Shown here piece after piece: positions 15,332-23,962 of a stretch of 54,485 nt of DNA (position 1 is the first letter of the stretch; each line of letters begins with the position of its first letter). Position numbers and translations under genes: made by a program. This DNA is from Zavarzinella formosa DSM 19928 (lineage in GTDB: Bacteria > Planctomycetota > Planctomycetia > Gemmatales > Gemmataceae), in NCBI RefSeq assembly GCF_000255705.1, contig NZ_JH636439.1, positions 422,933 to 477,417 of the forward strand, read 5' to 3'. Under the pieces are notes generated by a model. It had not been told where the DNA came from, searched no databases, and saw nothing but the letters and a program-made list of their open reading frames with translations.

Positions 15332-16699
15332 GTGAGTGACGAAACGATCAACAACGGCGTGAACCGCCGCGATGCGATGACCATTGCCGGGGCGACGGCC
15401 TTTTCGGCCCTGATGGCCAGCGGCAATTTTGTCCATGCCGCCGAAAGCAACACGATTAATATTGCCCTCATCGGTTGCGGCGGCCGGGGCACCGGGGCGG
15501 CGATCAACGCCCTCGAAACCAAGCAGGGGCCGGTGAAGATCGTCGCCATGGCCGACGTCTTCGAGGACAACCTCAAGGGCGCCCACAAGGCGATCAACGG
15601 CAAGTTCCCCAAGCAAACCGAAGTTCCGCCGGAACGGCAGTTCATCGGGTTTGACGGCTATAAGAAAGCCATGGATTGTCTCAAGCCGGGCGACGTGGCC
15701 ATCTTCGCCACGCCCGTGGCCTTCCGTTGGGTCCACTTTGGCTATGCCATCGAAAAGGGCCTGAACGTGTTCATGGAAAAGCCCGTTTCCTTGGACGGGC
15801 CGAGCAGCGTTCGCATGTTCAAGCTGGCCGAAGAGAGCGAAAAGAAGGGCCTCAAGGTTTCCGTTGGCCTCATGTGCCGGCACTGTGACGCCCGTGGCGA
15901 ACTTTACAAGAAGATTCGCAACGGCGACATGGGGGACATCACCTTCATGCGAGCCTACCGGATGGCCGGGCCGACGGCTTCCGCGTTCAGCGAAAAGAAG
16001 CCCGATGGCATCAGCGAACTGGCTTACCAAATTCGCCGGTTCCACTCCTTCCTGTGGGCCTCGGGCGGCGCGTACAGCGACTTCCTCATTCACAACATCG
16101 ACGAATGTTGCTGGATGAAGGACGCCTGGCCGACCCAAGCCAAATCCTCCGGCGGTCGGCATTTCCGCGGCAACTACATCGACCAGAACTTTGACACCTA
16201 CTCCACGGAATTCGCTTTCGCGGACGGCGCCAAGTTGTTCCTCGAAGGCCGTTGCATCCCCGGTTGTCACTCGGAATTCGCCAGCTACGCCCACGGCACC
16301 AAGGGCAGCGCGATCATCAGCGAATCGGGCCATGCCCCGTCGCACGCCCGCATGTTCAAGGCCCAGAACATGATCGATTCCGAAATCAGCTGGAAGTTCG
16401 AGAAGCCCGAACCGAACCCCTACCAACTGGAATGGGAACACTTGATGGACGCCATCCGCAAGGACAAGCCCCACAACGAAGCCCGACGCGGGACGGAAGC
16501 CAGCCTTGTGACCGCGATGGGCCGGATGGCCGCCCACACCGGCAAGATCATCACCCGCAAGATGATCTTGGAAAGCAAGCACGACTTCGCCCCCGACGCC
16601 GACAAGTTGGTGATCGACGGTCCGGCTCCGATCCAAGCCGACAAGGACGGCAAGTACCCGGTCCCGGCTCCGGGCCTGAAGGGCTACAAGGAGTTTTAA
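15332..16699 (+). CDS. Gfo/Idh/MocA family oxidoreductase, Tat-exported
   Basis: A 455-aa NAD(P)-dependent sugar/polyol oxidoreductase. It starts at GTG 15332 after a weak AGAAAGG. The N-terminus NRRDAMTIAGATAF is a twin-arginine signal, so the folded, cofactor-loaded enzyme is probably exported. The Rossmann motif ALIGCGGRGTG is at about residues 45-55, and the family's EKPVSLDG at about residues 149-156 contains the catalytic Lys region. The C-terminal part (RGNYIDQNFDTYSTEF) belongs to the bacterial C-terminal domain found in planctomycete paralogues. The exact substrate is not deducible. A strong terminator follows. Confidence 0.92.
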   Translation: MSDETINNGVNRRDAMTIAGATAFSALMASGNFVHAAESNTINIALIGCGGRGTGAAINALETKQGPVKIVAMADVFEDNLKGAHKAINGKFPKQTEVPPERQFIGFDGYKKAMDCLKPGDVAIFATPVAFRWVHFGYAIEKGLNVFMEKPVSLDGPSSVRMFKLAEESEKKGLKVSVGLMCRHCDARGELYKKIRNGDMGDITFMRAYRMAGPTASAFSEKKPDGISELAYQIRRFHSFLWASGGAYSDFLIHNIDECCWMKDAWPTQAKSSGGRHFRGNYIDQNFDTYSTEFAFADGAKLFLEGRCIPGCHSEFASYAHGTKGSAIISESGHAPSHARMFKAQNMIDSEISWKFEKPEPNPYQLEWEHLMDAIRKDKPHNEARRGTEASLVTAMGRMAAHTGKIITRKMILESKHDFAPDADKLVIDGPAPIQADKDGKYPVPAPGLKGYKEF

Positions 16700-16725
16700 T
16701 TGATCGTGGAATGAGACGACAGTAA

Positions 16726-16767
16726 AGAACCAAGCCCGACCGCAGGCCGGGGCTTGGTTCTGTTTTT
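16726..16767 (+). terminator. Rho-independent terminator
   Basis: A 12-bp stem (AGAACCAAGCCC from 16726 pairing with GGGCTTGGTTCT ending at 16761) is followed by GTTTTT. It ends the Gfo/Idh/MocA transcript. Confidence 0.85.
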
Positions 16768-16804
16768 CGCTAGTTTCCAAAGTGTGTAAGCGGGAGATTA
16801 TGTC

Positions 16805-17101
16805 GTGGATCGACACGAGGATGATGTTCCCGATGTCAAGTTGTGGAGTTGGTCGGCTTGGCCTGACTGGTTGGCGAAACGGCCCTTCGCCAACATGTTG
16901 TTGTTTGGAGGCGGCGGGCTGATCGCGTTCTTTGGCTTGTTGATTCGCGCCAGCGCCCGTGCGATGGCATGGGGAGACGGCGGGGAGCGATCTGCCGCCG
17001 GATTTGTCTTTGCCGAAGGCTTTTTCATCGACATTGGCATGGTGTCGATGCTTTTTGGTTTGATTTTGGTGTTGATGGGTGTATGGCGAGTAGTTCGATG
17101 A
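16805..17101 (+). CDS. Small two-helix membrane protein
   Basis: A 98-aa protein starting at GTG 16805; GGGAG lies about 13 bases upstream. Two transmembrane helices are visible: FANMLLFGGGGLIAFFGLLI (about residues 28-47) and IGMVSMLFGLILVLMGVW (about residues 77-94). I do not recognise the family. Its stop overlaps the next start (ATGA at 17098), so the two are translationally coupled and may form a complex. An ATG at 16800 opens a different, short frame and is not used. Confidence 0.6.
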   Translation: MDRHEDDVPDVKLWSWSAWPDWLAKRPFANMLLFGGGGLIAFFGLLIRASARAMAWGDGGERSAAGFVFAEGFFIDIGMVSMLFGLILVLMGVWRVVR

Positions 17102-17577
17102 TAGAATCGGCCGTCACACCTGTCGAGAGTTTGCCGGAAGAGCGTTCGGTTTCCGAGCGGAGTGGAAATCGACGAAGGATTCTTTTTGTCGTGTTGGCAA
17201 TGATAATATCGCTGCCCATCTCGTGCGTGACCACCATCGTTCTCAATCTGAAAAGCAACCGGGTTGTCAGACAATGGAATCAACCGGCGGAGATCAGCTA
17301 CAAGAGTTTCGATCCTTATAGTCTTTCCGTGATCGAAGGTTCTGTTGATTGGGCCAACTTGAGTTTTCCTCGTCGCCATCAATTGGTCATTGCCGTTGGT
17401 CCGGGCCATCCAACTTATGGTCATATGATTGATTATTCGTTTAACTCTGGCGGCGATGATATCGACGAACACATTGGCCGGTCAAGGGTCGAGTGGAGCG
17501 ACGACGGGGTGACATTCATTGAGGTGACAGGCCATCGATTGTTTGTCCCAAAGGCGATGTTCATTGGCGGTCGTTGA
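17098..17577 (+). CDS. Single-pass membrane protein coupled to the preceding gene
   Basis: A 159-aa protein. I choose ATG 17098, which overlaps the stop of the upstream gene; ATG 17083 is the alternative. One membrane helix (RRILFVVLAMIISLPISCVT, about residues 26-45) follows a charged cytoplasmic N-terminus, so the remaining 115 residues probably face the periplasm. They are beta-rich (QLVIAVGPGHPTYGHMIDYS) and unrecognised. Both members of the pair are orphan genes here, and the pair is followed by an LRR gene with its own ribosome-binding site. Confidence 0.6.
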   Translation: MIESAVTPVESLPEERSVSERSGNRRRILFVVLAMIISLPISCVTTIVLNLKSNRVVRQWNQPAEISYKSFDPYSLSVIEGSVDWANLSFPRRHQLVIAVGPGHPTYGHMIDYSFNSGGDDIDEHIGRSRVEWSDDGVTFIEVTGHRLFVPKAMFIGGR

Positions 17578-17616
17578 GAGGATCAGTTTCGCCCATTACT
17601 CGCGTGGGATTTGGAC

Positions 17617-19239
17617 ATGATCTTGTTTCCGAATTCCGGATTCCGAATCCCGCATTGGCGAGTTTTGCTCGCGAGCTTCTTCGTCGCTTTTTGCCCGGCA
17701 TCCCCCGCTTTTGCCCAAGGTCTCAAAGGTTCGGATGATCCGAATCTTGTGTCCAAGGCGTATAACGTGCTGCGGACTTATGGGGTGCGGATCGCCAGTT
17801 ATCAGACCAGTCTGCCGACACTGGACGAGAACGAGGCCGACCCGGATAATCGGATGCGATTCAACCGGCCGTTTTTGATCACGTTTCCCGGCAAACTCAA
17901 CTCCGCCGAATTGCCGACGATGCTCGGGCAATGCGCCAAACTGCCCAACCTCGGCGGATTGGATTTTGGCCACACGGTCATCAACGACAGCGGCCTTCGC
18001 GGTTTCGACGCCCTCGCCGATTTGGAAGTGCTTTACTTCGACAACACGGCCATTGGCGATTCCGCGATGGAACAGACGGCGAAGTGTTCGCGTCTGCGGT
18101 GGCTGGATGCCTCGAACACCCGCATCACCGATGCCGGGGTGAAAAACCTCGGCAACCTCAAGATTCTGCACACGCTCAATCTGGCCAACACCAAGATCAC
18201 GGATGCCGCGATCAATCATCTGACCGGGTTGTCCAAACTTCGCGTGCTGAATCTCGCGGGCACGGGCGTCACGCTGGCCGATGTGAAGTCTCTGGAGGGG
18301 ATGAAAAACCTTCGGCACCTCACGCTGGACCGCACGGCGGTGACAGACGACACGCTCAAGGTTCTCGCCGGTTTGCCCGCATTGGAACGCATGTCCATTC
18401 AGGACACGGCCGTCACCGGGGCCGGATTGAAACCGCTCGCTGCGCTCGCCAGTTTGCGCGAGTTAGAACTGACCGATAGCAAATTGACCGACGAAGGTTT
18501 GTCAGGCGTCGGCGCCCTGAAACAACTTTTCCGGCTCGATTTGTCCAACTCGGCTCCGTTGTCAGATGACCCGAAGAAGTCGACAAAAAGCCAGGTCACG
18601 GACGCGGGATTGACGCATCTGGGGGGATGCGAATCGCTCACCACCCTGCGGCTCAACCGCCTCAAGATCAGCGGCGCGGGCCTTGGCGGGCTTGGCGGCC
18701 TGACCAATTTTGCCGAACTGCACTTGGAACAATGCCCGCTGGCCGATCCGCAGATGATCAGCCTTTCCCGCCTCAAAAAACTGCGAACGATTAACCTTAC
18801 CAAGACGCCGGTGACCGGTGAGGGGTTGTTCAGTCTTGGTGAAATTCCCGATTTGGAAACCGTCTTGCTCGACGGGGCAAAAGTCACCGATGTCGGGTTG
18901 AAACAGATTGCCGCCGCAAGGGACATCACCGAGCTTTCTCTGCGAGACACGCCGCTTGCCGGGTCAATCCCGGAGTGGAAGCAGTTTCGCCGACTGGCCC
19001 GGCTGGACTTGAGCCACACCCGCGCGAACGATTCGATTACCAAGCACTTGGCGAACATCAAGACGCTTGAAGTGGTCGGCTTCGCGGAAACCGCCGTCAG
19101 CCCGGTCGGCTATCGGGCCATGCTGAAGTCGAATCCGGAGTGCCGGTTGTTGTTTGCCCTGACGAAGCCCTCGCCCCCGGTTCCCCCGCTGCCGTCCACG
19201 GTGGCCCGGCCGAGCCGGCTTCCCGTATTTACTGATTGA
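17617..19239 (+). CDS. Secreted leucine-rich-repeat protein A
   Basis: A 540-aa exported protein; ATG 17617 is preferred over a TTG two codons earlier. The signal peptide ends near ASPAFAQ (about residue 34). From about residue 90 to 500 it is a run of roughly 23-24-residue repeats of the ribonuclease-inhibitor/GALA type, e.g. ITDAGVKNLGNLKILHTLNL and ITDAAINHLTGLSKLRVLNL, with Asn/Thr at the turn. Such horseshoe folds bind proteins. It begins a tight rightward series: second LRR 25 bases later, then an ECF sigma factor and a PQQ lipoprotein. It may be a surface sensor or binding protein, but this is inference. Confidence 0.88.
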   Translation: MILFPNSGFRIPHWRVLLASFFVAFCPASPAFAQGLKGSDDPNLVSKAYNVLRTYGVRIASYQTSLPTLDENEADPDNRMRFNRPFLITFPGKLNSAELPTMLGQCAKLPNLGGLDFGHTVINDSGLRGFDALADLEVLYFDNTAIGDSAMEQTAKCSRLRWLDASNTRITDAGVKNLGNLKILHTLNLANTKITDAAINHLTGLSKLRVLNLAGTGVTLADVKSLEGMKNLRHLTLDRTAVTDDTLKVLAGLPALERMSIQDTAVTGAGLKPLAALASLRELELTDSKLTDEGLSGVGALKQLFRLDLSNSAPLSDDPKKSTKSQVTDAGLTHLGGCESLTTLRLNRLKISGAGLGGLGGLTNFAELHLEQCPLADPQMISLSRLKKLRTINLTKTPVTGEGLFSLGEIPDLETVLLDGAKVTDVGLKQIAAARDITELSLRDTPLAGSIPEWKQFRRLARLDLSHTRANDSITKHLANIKTLEVVGFAETAVSPVGYRAMLKSNPECRLLFALTKPSPPVPPLPSTVARPSRLPVFTD

Positions 19240-19264
19240 TCTTTCCTCGTCGGAGGGTGTGACG

Positions 19265-20902
19265 ATGAAAAGGGTTGTTGCCCGGCAGGCGTTGGGGCTT
19301 GGCTTGCTCTCGCTGGTTGCCGTTTCGTCGGCCCAGGCGCCGAAAGACAAGCCCGCCCCGGCGAAGCCCAAACTCTCGGCAGTCGAGATCACCCAAATCG
19401 AAACCAAACTCCGGGCGGCCAATTGCGCCCTGAGTTACGAGGATCTTCCCCCGCTTGTTCCCAACGGTCCCCGGCAAAAAGGCCAAATGGATCATCTGGC
19501 GTTTCCCGCCGACACCAAGGACGCGGACTTGGCCAAACTGGTGCCGCTGGCCGTGAAACTCCCCGGCCTGAAAGTGGTCGATCTGGGAGGCTGCACGCTG
19601 GTCACTTCCAAAGGGTACAAAGAACTCGCCAAACTCTCCGACTTGAAGGCGGTCTATCTTGATGGCGCCACCATCGATCATGAGGGCTTGGTCGAACTCG
19701 CCAAAATCAGCGGTCTGCGATGGCTCGACCTTTCCCGCAGCACGGTCACCGACACGGATCTTCGGGACATTGGAGATTTTGCCAGCCTGATGACGCTAAA
19801 ACTGGAGGAAGTTCCCGGCCTCACCGAAAAAGGGCTGGCGCATCTTGGCAATGTCGCCCGGCTGAGGGCGTTGCATGTCACCATCGGAGCCGATCAGGCG
19901 GCGATGATGGCCGAGATCGGCAAACTTGCCAAGCTCACGGAGTTGAAGGTCTATCCCGTCAGTGATGCCGAGACCGGGGAGATTGCGAAACTCACAAGCC
20001 TGCAAGAGCTGGATGTGAACGATCCTTATGTCTCGAAATATGCCCTGCGGGCGGCGAAAAAAGGAATGGTCCGAAATCCGAAGGTTCCCGGCATCGTGAA
20101 GGGGAAAGTTCCGGTGAGGCGGTTTGTTGCCACGACACACGAGATCACCTCGAAGGGACTTGAGAACATCGTCAAATGCGCCGATCTGCGGGTTCTCAAA
20201 ATCGCGGGGCATCCGTTGAATCTGAAGGAATCGAATATCAGCAAGTTGGAATTCCTCATGGAACTCGACGCCACGGGCACGGATGTGAATGACGACGGGG
20301 CCATTTCCCTCGGCAAGATCAAGACGCTCACCAAACTGCGCCTCTCGGCCACGAACGTGACCACGACGGGGGTGCGGGAACTCTCGTTGATCGGCTCGCT
20401 GGAGGAACTTTATGTGGACTCTCTCCCGCTCACGGAAGAGATCATCCGCTATGTGAGCCAGAACCGGAAGATCAAGGTTTTGTCGCTTAACAACACCCGC
20501 GTGGATTGCACGGATCGGCGGTCGTGGGCCTCCTTCAATCGGCTGGAATCTGTCAGTCTGGAGAACACCAATGTCACGGACAGCACGATCATGGGCCTCG
20601 CGGCCGTCAAAACGCTAAAATTTGCGGATGTGGTGATGAATTGCCCGAACGTCACCCAAGACGGGGCGATGAACCTGCAAAAAGAAATGCCCAACGGACG
20701 GGTGATATGGTATTCATGCGACATGACGTTCTGGCCGGGCGGGGGGGGCGACCCAAGCGTTTTGGCCCGGCGGCCGGACCTGACGTATCGCATGCCGAAT
20801 CAAATGCCCACCAAGGGAACCAACACGCCGCCGGCAAACACCAAGGCCCCGCCGCCGGTGATCCGGAACATGGGGGGCGGCGGGGTCGGGACCAAGCCGT
20901 GA
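19265..20902 (+). CDS. Secreted leucine-rich-repeat protein B
   Basis: A 545-aa exported protein with GGAGGG seven bases before ATG 19265. The signal peptide is MKRVVARQALGLGLLSLVAV. It is an LRR protein of the same class as the preceding one (LTEKGLAHLGNVARLRALHV, VNDDGAISLGKIKTLTKLRL), so the pair looks like an old duplication that has diverged. The C-terminal tail after about residue 500 is low complexity and rich in Pro, Gly and Asn. The sigma-factor gene starts 22 bases after its stop. Confidence 0.88.
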   Translation: MKRVVARQALGLGLLSLVAVSSAQAPKDKPAPAKPKLSAVEITQIETKLRAANCALSYEDLPPLVPNGPRQKGQMDHLAFPADTKDADLAKLVPLAVKLPGLKVVDLGGCTLVTSKGYKELAKLSDLKAVYLDGATIDHEGLVELAKISGLRWLDLSRSTVTDTDLRDIGDFASLMTLKLEEVPGLTEKGLAHLGNVARLRALHVTIGADQAAMMAEIGKLAKLTELKVYPVSDAETGEIAKLTSLQELDVNDPYVSKYALRAAKKGMVRNPKVPGIVKGKVPVRRFVATTHEITSKGLENIVKCADLRVLKIAGHPLNLKESNISKLEFLMELDATGTDVNDDGAISLGKIKTLTKLRLSATNVTTTGVRELSLIGSLEELYVDSLPLTEEIIRYVSQNRKIKVLSLNNTRVDCTDRRSWASFNRLESVSLENTNVTDSTIMGLAAVKTLKFADVVMNCPNVTQDGAMNLQKEMPNGRVIWYSCDMTFWPGGGGDPSVLARRPDLTYRMPNQMPTKGTNTPPANTKAPPPVIRNMGGGGVGTKP

Positions 20903-20924
20903 TGTCGCCGGGGCCAAACGCCCC

Positions 20925-21464
20925 ATGCTGAACGCCAACGAGCGGGCGGTGTTGAATGACTGGGTCCGGGCGGTCGCCCCGCGAGCCATCGCCTATGCCC
21001 GGTCGCTGTTGGGCCGGTCGTCGGCCGATCCGGAGGATGTTGTTCAAGAAGCCTTCCTGCGGGTGCTTCGACATGCCCGCGATTATGACCTGCCGAACGA
21101 CGGCGTGAAGATTCTCTTTCGCACCGTCAGCAATTTATGTATCAATGCGTCGGTGCGGGCGAGGAACATGGCCAGCCTGGAAACCGGCGGGCCGGAAGAT
21201 GGTCCGATGGCCGTGGCCGATGAATCCCTCCCTCTCCCGGAGGAAATCGTTGCCGGTCGGGAACTGGAAGCCCGCCTCAACCGGGCGATGGCCGGGCTTC
21301 CCGAACTGCAACGAGCCGCGTTGGAACTCCGCGCCCTCGGGCAAGGAAAACAGGCCATCGCGGAGATCCTCGAAATCACCGAGTCCCACGCCGGTGTGCT
21401 GGTCCATCGGGCCAGACAAACACTGGCCGGATTGTTGGCGTCCGACTTGAAGGAACAGGAGTGA
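20925..21464 (+). CDS. ECF-type RNA polymerase sigma factor
   Basis: A 179-aa sigma-70 family regulator. Region 2 is visible as ADPEDVVQEAFLRVLRHA (about residues 34-50) and region 4 as ELQRAALELRALGQGKQ with the helix-turn-helix AIAEILEITESHAGVLVHRA. It directs RNA polymerase to special promoters. It has no obvious ribosome-binding site, but it follows the LRR gene closely and its stop overlaps the next start (GTGA at 21461). No anti-sigma gene is adjacent, which is unusual for classical ECF pairs. The next gene encodes a lipoprotein, so control might be through an envelope partner elsewhere. Confidence 0.92.
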   Translation: MLNANERAVLNDWVRAVAPRAIAYARSLLGRSSADPEDVVQEAFLRVLRHARDYDLPNDGVKILFRTVSNLCINASVRARNMASLETGGPEDGPMAVADESLPLPEEIVAGRELEARLNRAMAGLPELQRAALELRALGQGKQAIAEILEITESHAGVLVHRARQTLAGLLASDLKEQE

Positions 21465-22801
21465 ACCCCGTGCGAAGATGCCTTTTCGTGATGATGTTCG
21501 TGGTCGGTTGTTCCCGACAGACACCGGCCGAGGTTCCCGCCGATTTGGGCACGCGAACGGCCGGTGTTGACTGGCCTCGTTTCCTTGGACCGACGGTCGA
21601 TGGCAAATCCCCCGAGACCGGCATCCTCACCAAATGGCCCAAGGATGGCTTGAAGGTTCTTTGGGAAACCGAAATGGGGCTGGGTTACGCCCCGCCGGTG
21701 ACCAGTCGCGGGCGGTTGTTCCACTTCGACCGTTTCCGCGAAAACAACCGGCTAAGCTGCCGGAATGCGGAGACCGGAAAACTCATTTGGAAGTTCGAGT
21801 ACGAGACGGACTATGAGGACTTATACGGATACAGTCCCGGCCCGCGCGCGTGCCCGGTGGCGGATGACGACCGCGTGTATATTCTCGGCCCCGAGGGGTT
21901 GTTGCATTGCGTGAGCGTGGCCGATGGCAAGTTGATTTGGAAGGTGGACACCAAAACGGAATATCACGTCCACCAGAATTTCTTCGGCATCGGCAGCGTG
22001 CCCTTCGTCGAGGGGGATGTGCTGATTGTCGCCGTGGGGGGCAGCCCGAAAGGTCCCCGGCCCAATGACCTGCGGGAAGCCAAGGGGAACGGTTCCGGGG
22101 TCGTCGGTTTCGACAAGAAAACCGGCAAGGAGCTTTACAAGGTGTCGGACGAAACCGCGTCGTATTCCAGCCCGGTGGTGGCGACGATCAACGACACGAG
22201 ATGGTGTGTCCACTTCGCCCGTGGCGGCTTGGTTGCCTTCGACCCCAAGACCGGCAAGAACCCGGTTCAGTTTCCCTGGCGGGCCAAAATTCTTGAAAGT
22301 GTGAACGCCAGCAATCCGGTGATCGTTGGCAACAAAATTCTCGTCTCCGAATGTTATGGCCCCGGCGCCGCCTTGGTGGAACTTACCCCGACGGGGTTCA
22401 AGAAAATCTGGACCGACGATGACAAAGACCGGGGCGACAAATCCCTCCGCTGTCACTGGAACACGCCGGTTTACGAAAAGGGTTACGTGTATGGTTCAAG
22501 CGGCCGGCATGAGAACGAGGCCGAATTGCGTTGTGTCGAAATGGCCACCGGCAAGGTGATGTGGAAGGAACCCGGCCTCACCCGTTCATCGCTGACGGCC
22601 ATCGACGGGCATTTCCTGTGCATGACCGAACGGGGTGAATTGCTGCTGTTGAAGATCAACCCGGAGAAGTTCGATCAGGTCGCCAAATGGCAGACCGACC
22701 TCGACGCCCCATCATGGGCCGCCCCGGTGGTGTCGCATGGCCTCATGTACATCCGGGGCAAGGACCGGCTGATCTGCGCCGAGTTGATCCCGGCGAAATA
22801 A
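21461..22801 (+). CDS. PQQ-repeat beta-propeller lipoprotein
   Basis: A 446-aa protein starting at GTG 21461 (GGAACAGGA upstream; overlaps the sigma-factor stop). The N-terminus RRCLFVMMFVVGCSRQ has a lipobox ending at Cys17, so it is probably lipid-anchored in the envelope. It carries PQQ-like propeller repeats (AETGKLIWKFEY, VADGKLIWKVDT, ATGKVMWKEPGL), each with the Gly-Lys-x-x-W signature. This family, common in planctomycetes, often acts as a binding scaffold; not all members bind PQQ. It ends seven bases before the convergent SUMF1 gene. Confidence 0.88.
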   Translation: MNPVRRCLFVMMFVVGCSRQTPAEVPADLGTRTAGVDWPRFLGPTVDGKSPETGILTKWPKDGLKVLWETEMGLGYAPPVTSRGRLFHFDRFRENNRLSCRNAETGKLIWKFEYETDYEDLYGYSPGPRACPVADDDRVYILGPEGLLHCVSVADGKLIWKVDTKTEYHVHQNFFGIGSVPFVEGDVLIVAVGGSPKGPRPNDLREAKGNGSGVVGFDKKTGKELYKVSDETASYSSPVVATINDTRWCVHFARGGLVAFDPKTGKNPVQFPWRAKILESVNASNPVIVGNKILVSECYGPGAALVELTPTGFKKIWTDDDKDRGDKSLRCHWNTPVYEKGYVYGSSGRHENEAELRCVEMATGKVMWKEPGLTRSSLTAIDGHFLCMTERGELLLLKINPEKFDQVAKWQTDLDAPSWAAPVVSHGLMYIRGKDRLICAELIPAK

Positions 22802-22808
22802 CGGCCGG

Positions 22809-23936
22809 TCAGCCAATCATGCGGACAAGCCGGAAGCCTATCGTCGGCGTCAGATGAGTCCGTCCCCTGACGCCGTTGATATGGCACATCGAATTTCGGA
22901 AACTCACGGTGCAGACATCCGGGCAATCGGCCCATGAGCCGCCGCGAATCACCCGCTCCTCCCCGGTGTCCGGCCCGGTCGGGTCTTCGCGGGGGGATTG
23001 CCCGTAAAATTCGCGGTCGTAGTAATCGCTTGTCCATTCCCAAACGCCGCCGGACATCCCATAAAGACCGTAAGCATTCGGCGGCAGGCTCCGCATCGGC
23101 TTGATGCCGAAATCGTAAAACCGGTCGCAATCAATCCGCTCCGGCGAAGCCGGTTCCCAACCCCAAGGGAACGGCGCCCCGATCAGCCCGCCTCGCGCGG
23201 CTTTCTCCCATTGGGCCTCGGTGGGAAGGCCGTATTGAGTCTTGCCCGCCGGGGAATATTGTCTGTGTTGGTTGACAGGCAATGAATCCGCGGGGTTAAC
23301 ACTGTTGCTTGCAGAAAGTGTCGAGAGCTTATGCGCCAGCAGAGAGGCGATTTGAAAATGCACAGCCGTGTATGGTTTAAGATCCAAACAATAGGATTCA
23401 AAAGATCCGTGCGGTTCCTTGTGAAGATCGACCATGTTGTCCGCTGATCCGATGGAATATCTGATCGCCGTGCGATCAGTGAGAGAGATGCTAAAAGTGT
23501 TCTCTCGAAGGAAGTTGTATGCAGGATCATCTGCATAAGTGTTCGATTGCCGACCACCATTTCTCTTCCATTCCATCAATCGGTTCAAATCTTCCCAACT
23601 AATGCAAGTGTCCGTGACCCAGTAAGGTTTCAACCAAATGGGATGCCACGGCCGTTCATCCGGTTCACTGAAATTGTCCCCCATGAGGAACACGCCGCCG
23701 GGGATATAACGCCACGTCAAACCATGTTCTTTTACCTCCAGGCGGTTCAGCAAATTCATGAAAGCCGCGCGTATTTCCAAGTCGTCCGGGGCGAGGCCGA
23801 AGGCCCGGTTGTACATGGTGGCCGCCGAGTCGAGATCGCCGGCATTTTCCAGAACCTGACCGGCCTCGAAGGGAATGCGAGGATTGCCTTCCGGCTCGAA
23901 CTCGACGGTCAGATACTCGAATTCCGGGGGAATCAT
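22809..23936 (-). CDS. TPR-SUMF1 (formylglycine-generating-enzyme-like) protein
   Basis: A 375-aa protein. The start at 23936 follows an AAGGAAA ribosome-binding site; a longer frame upstream is not coding. Residues 22-60 form a TPR-like pair (AGQVLENAGDLDSAATMYNR). Residues 75-375 are a SUMF1/FGE-type C-type-lectin fold: WRYIPGGVFLMGD, GLPTEAQWEKAAR (236-248), GGVWEWTSDYYD and RGGSW. FGE enzymes need two conserved Cys after RGGSW, normally spaced C-x4-C. Here they read CPDVC (Cys338, Cys342; C-x3-C), so classic formylglycine activity is uncertain. A roughly 100-residue insertion (about 130-230) lies before the core. It is the last gene of a three-gene operon with a radical SAM enzyme 26 bases upstream. 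Confidence 0.85.
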   Translation of the reverse strand: MIPPEFEYLTVEFEPEGNPRIPFEAGQVLENAGDLDSAATMYNRAFGLAPDDLEIRAAFMNLLNRLEVKEHGLTWRYIPGGVFLMGDNFSEPDERPWHPIWLKPYWVTDTCISWEDLNRLMEWKRNGGRQSNTYADDPAYNFLRENTFSISLTDRTAIRYSIGSADNMVDLHKEPHGSFESYCLDLKPYTAVHFQIASLLAHKLSTLSASNSVNPADSLPVNQHRQYSPAGKTQYGLPTEAQWEKAARGGLIGAPFPWGWEPASPERIDCDRFYDFGIKPMRSLPPNAYGLYGMSGGVWEWTSDYYDREFYGQSPREDPTGPDTGEERVIRGGSWADCPDVCTVSFRNSMCHINGVRGRTHLTPTIGFRLVRMIG

Positions 23937-23962
23937 GGGGTTGTTTCCTTGAATCACAACGG

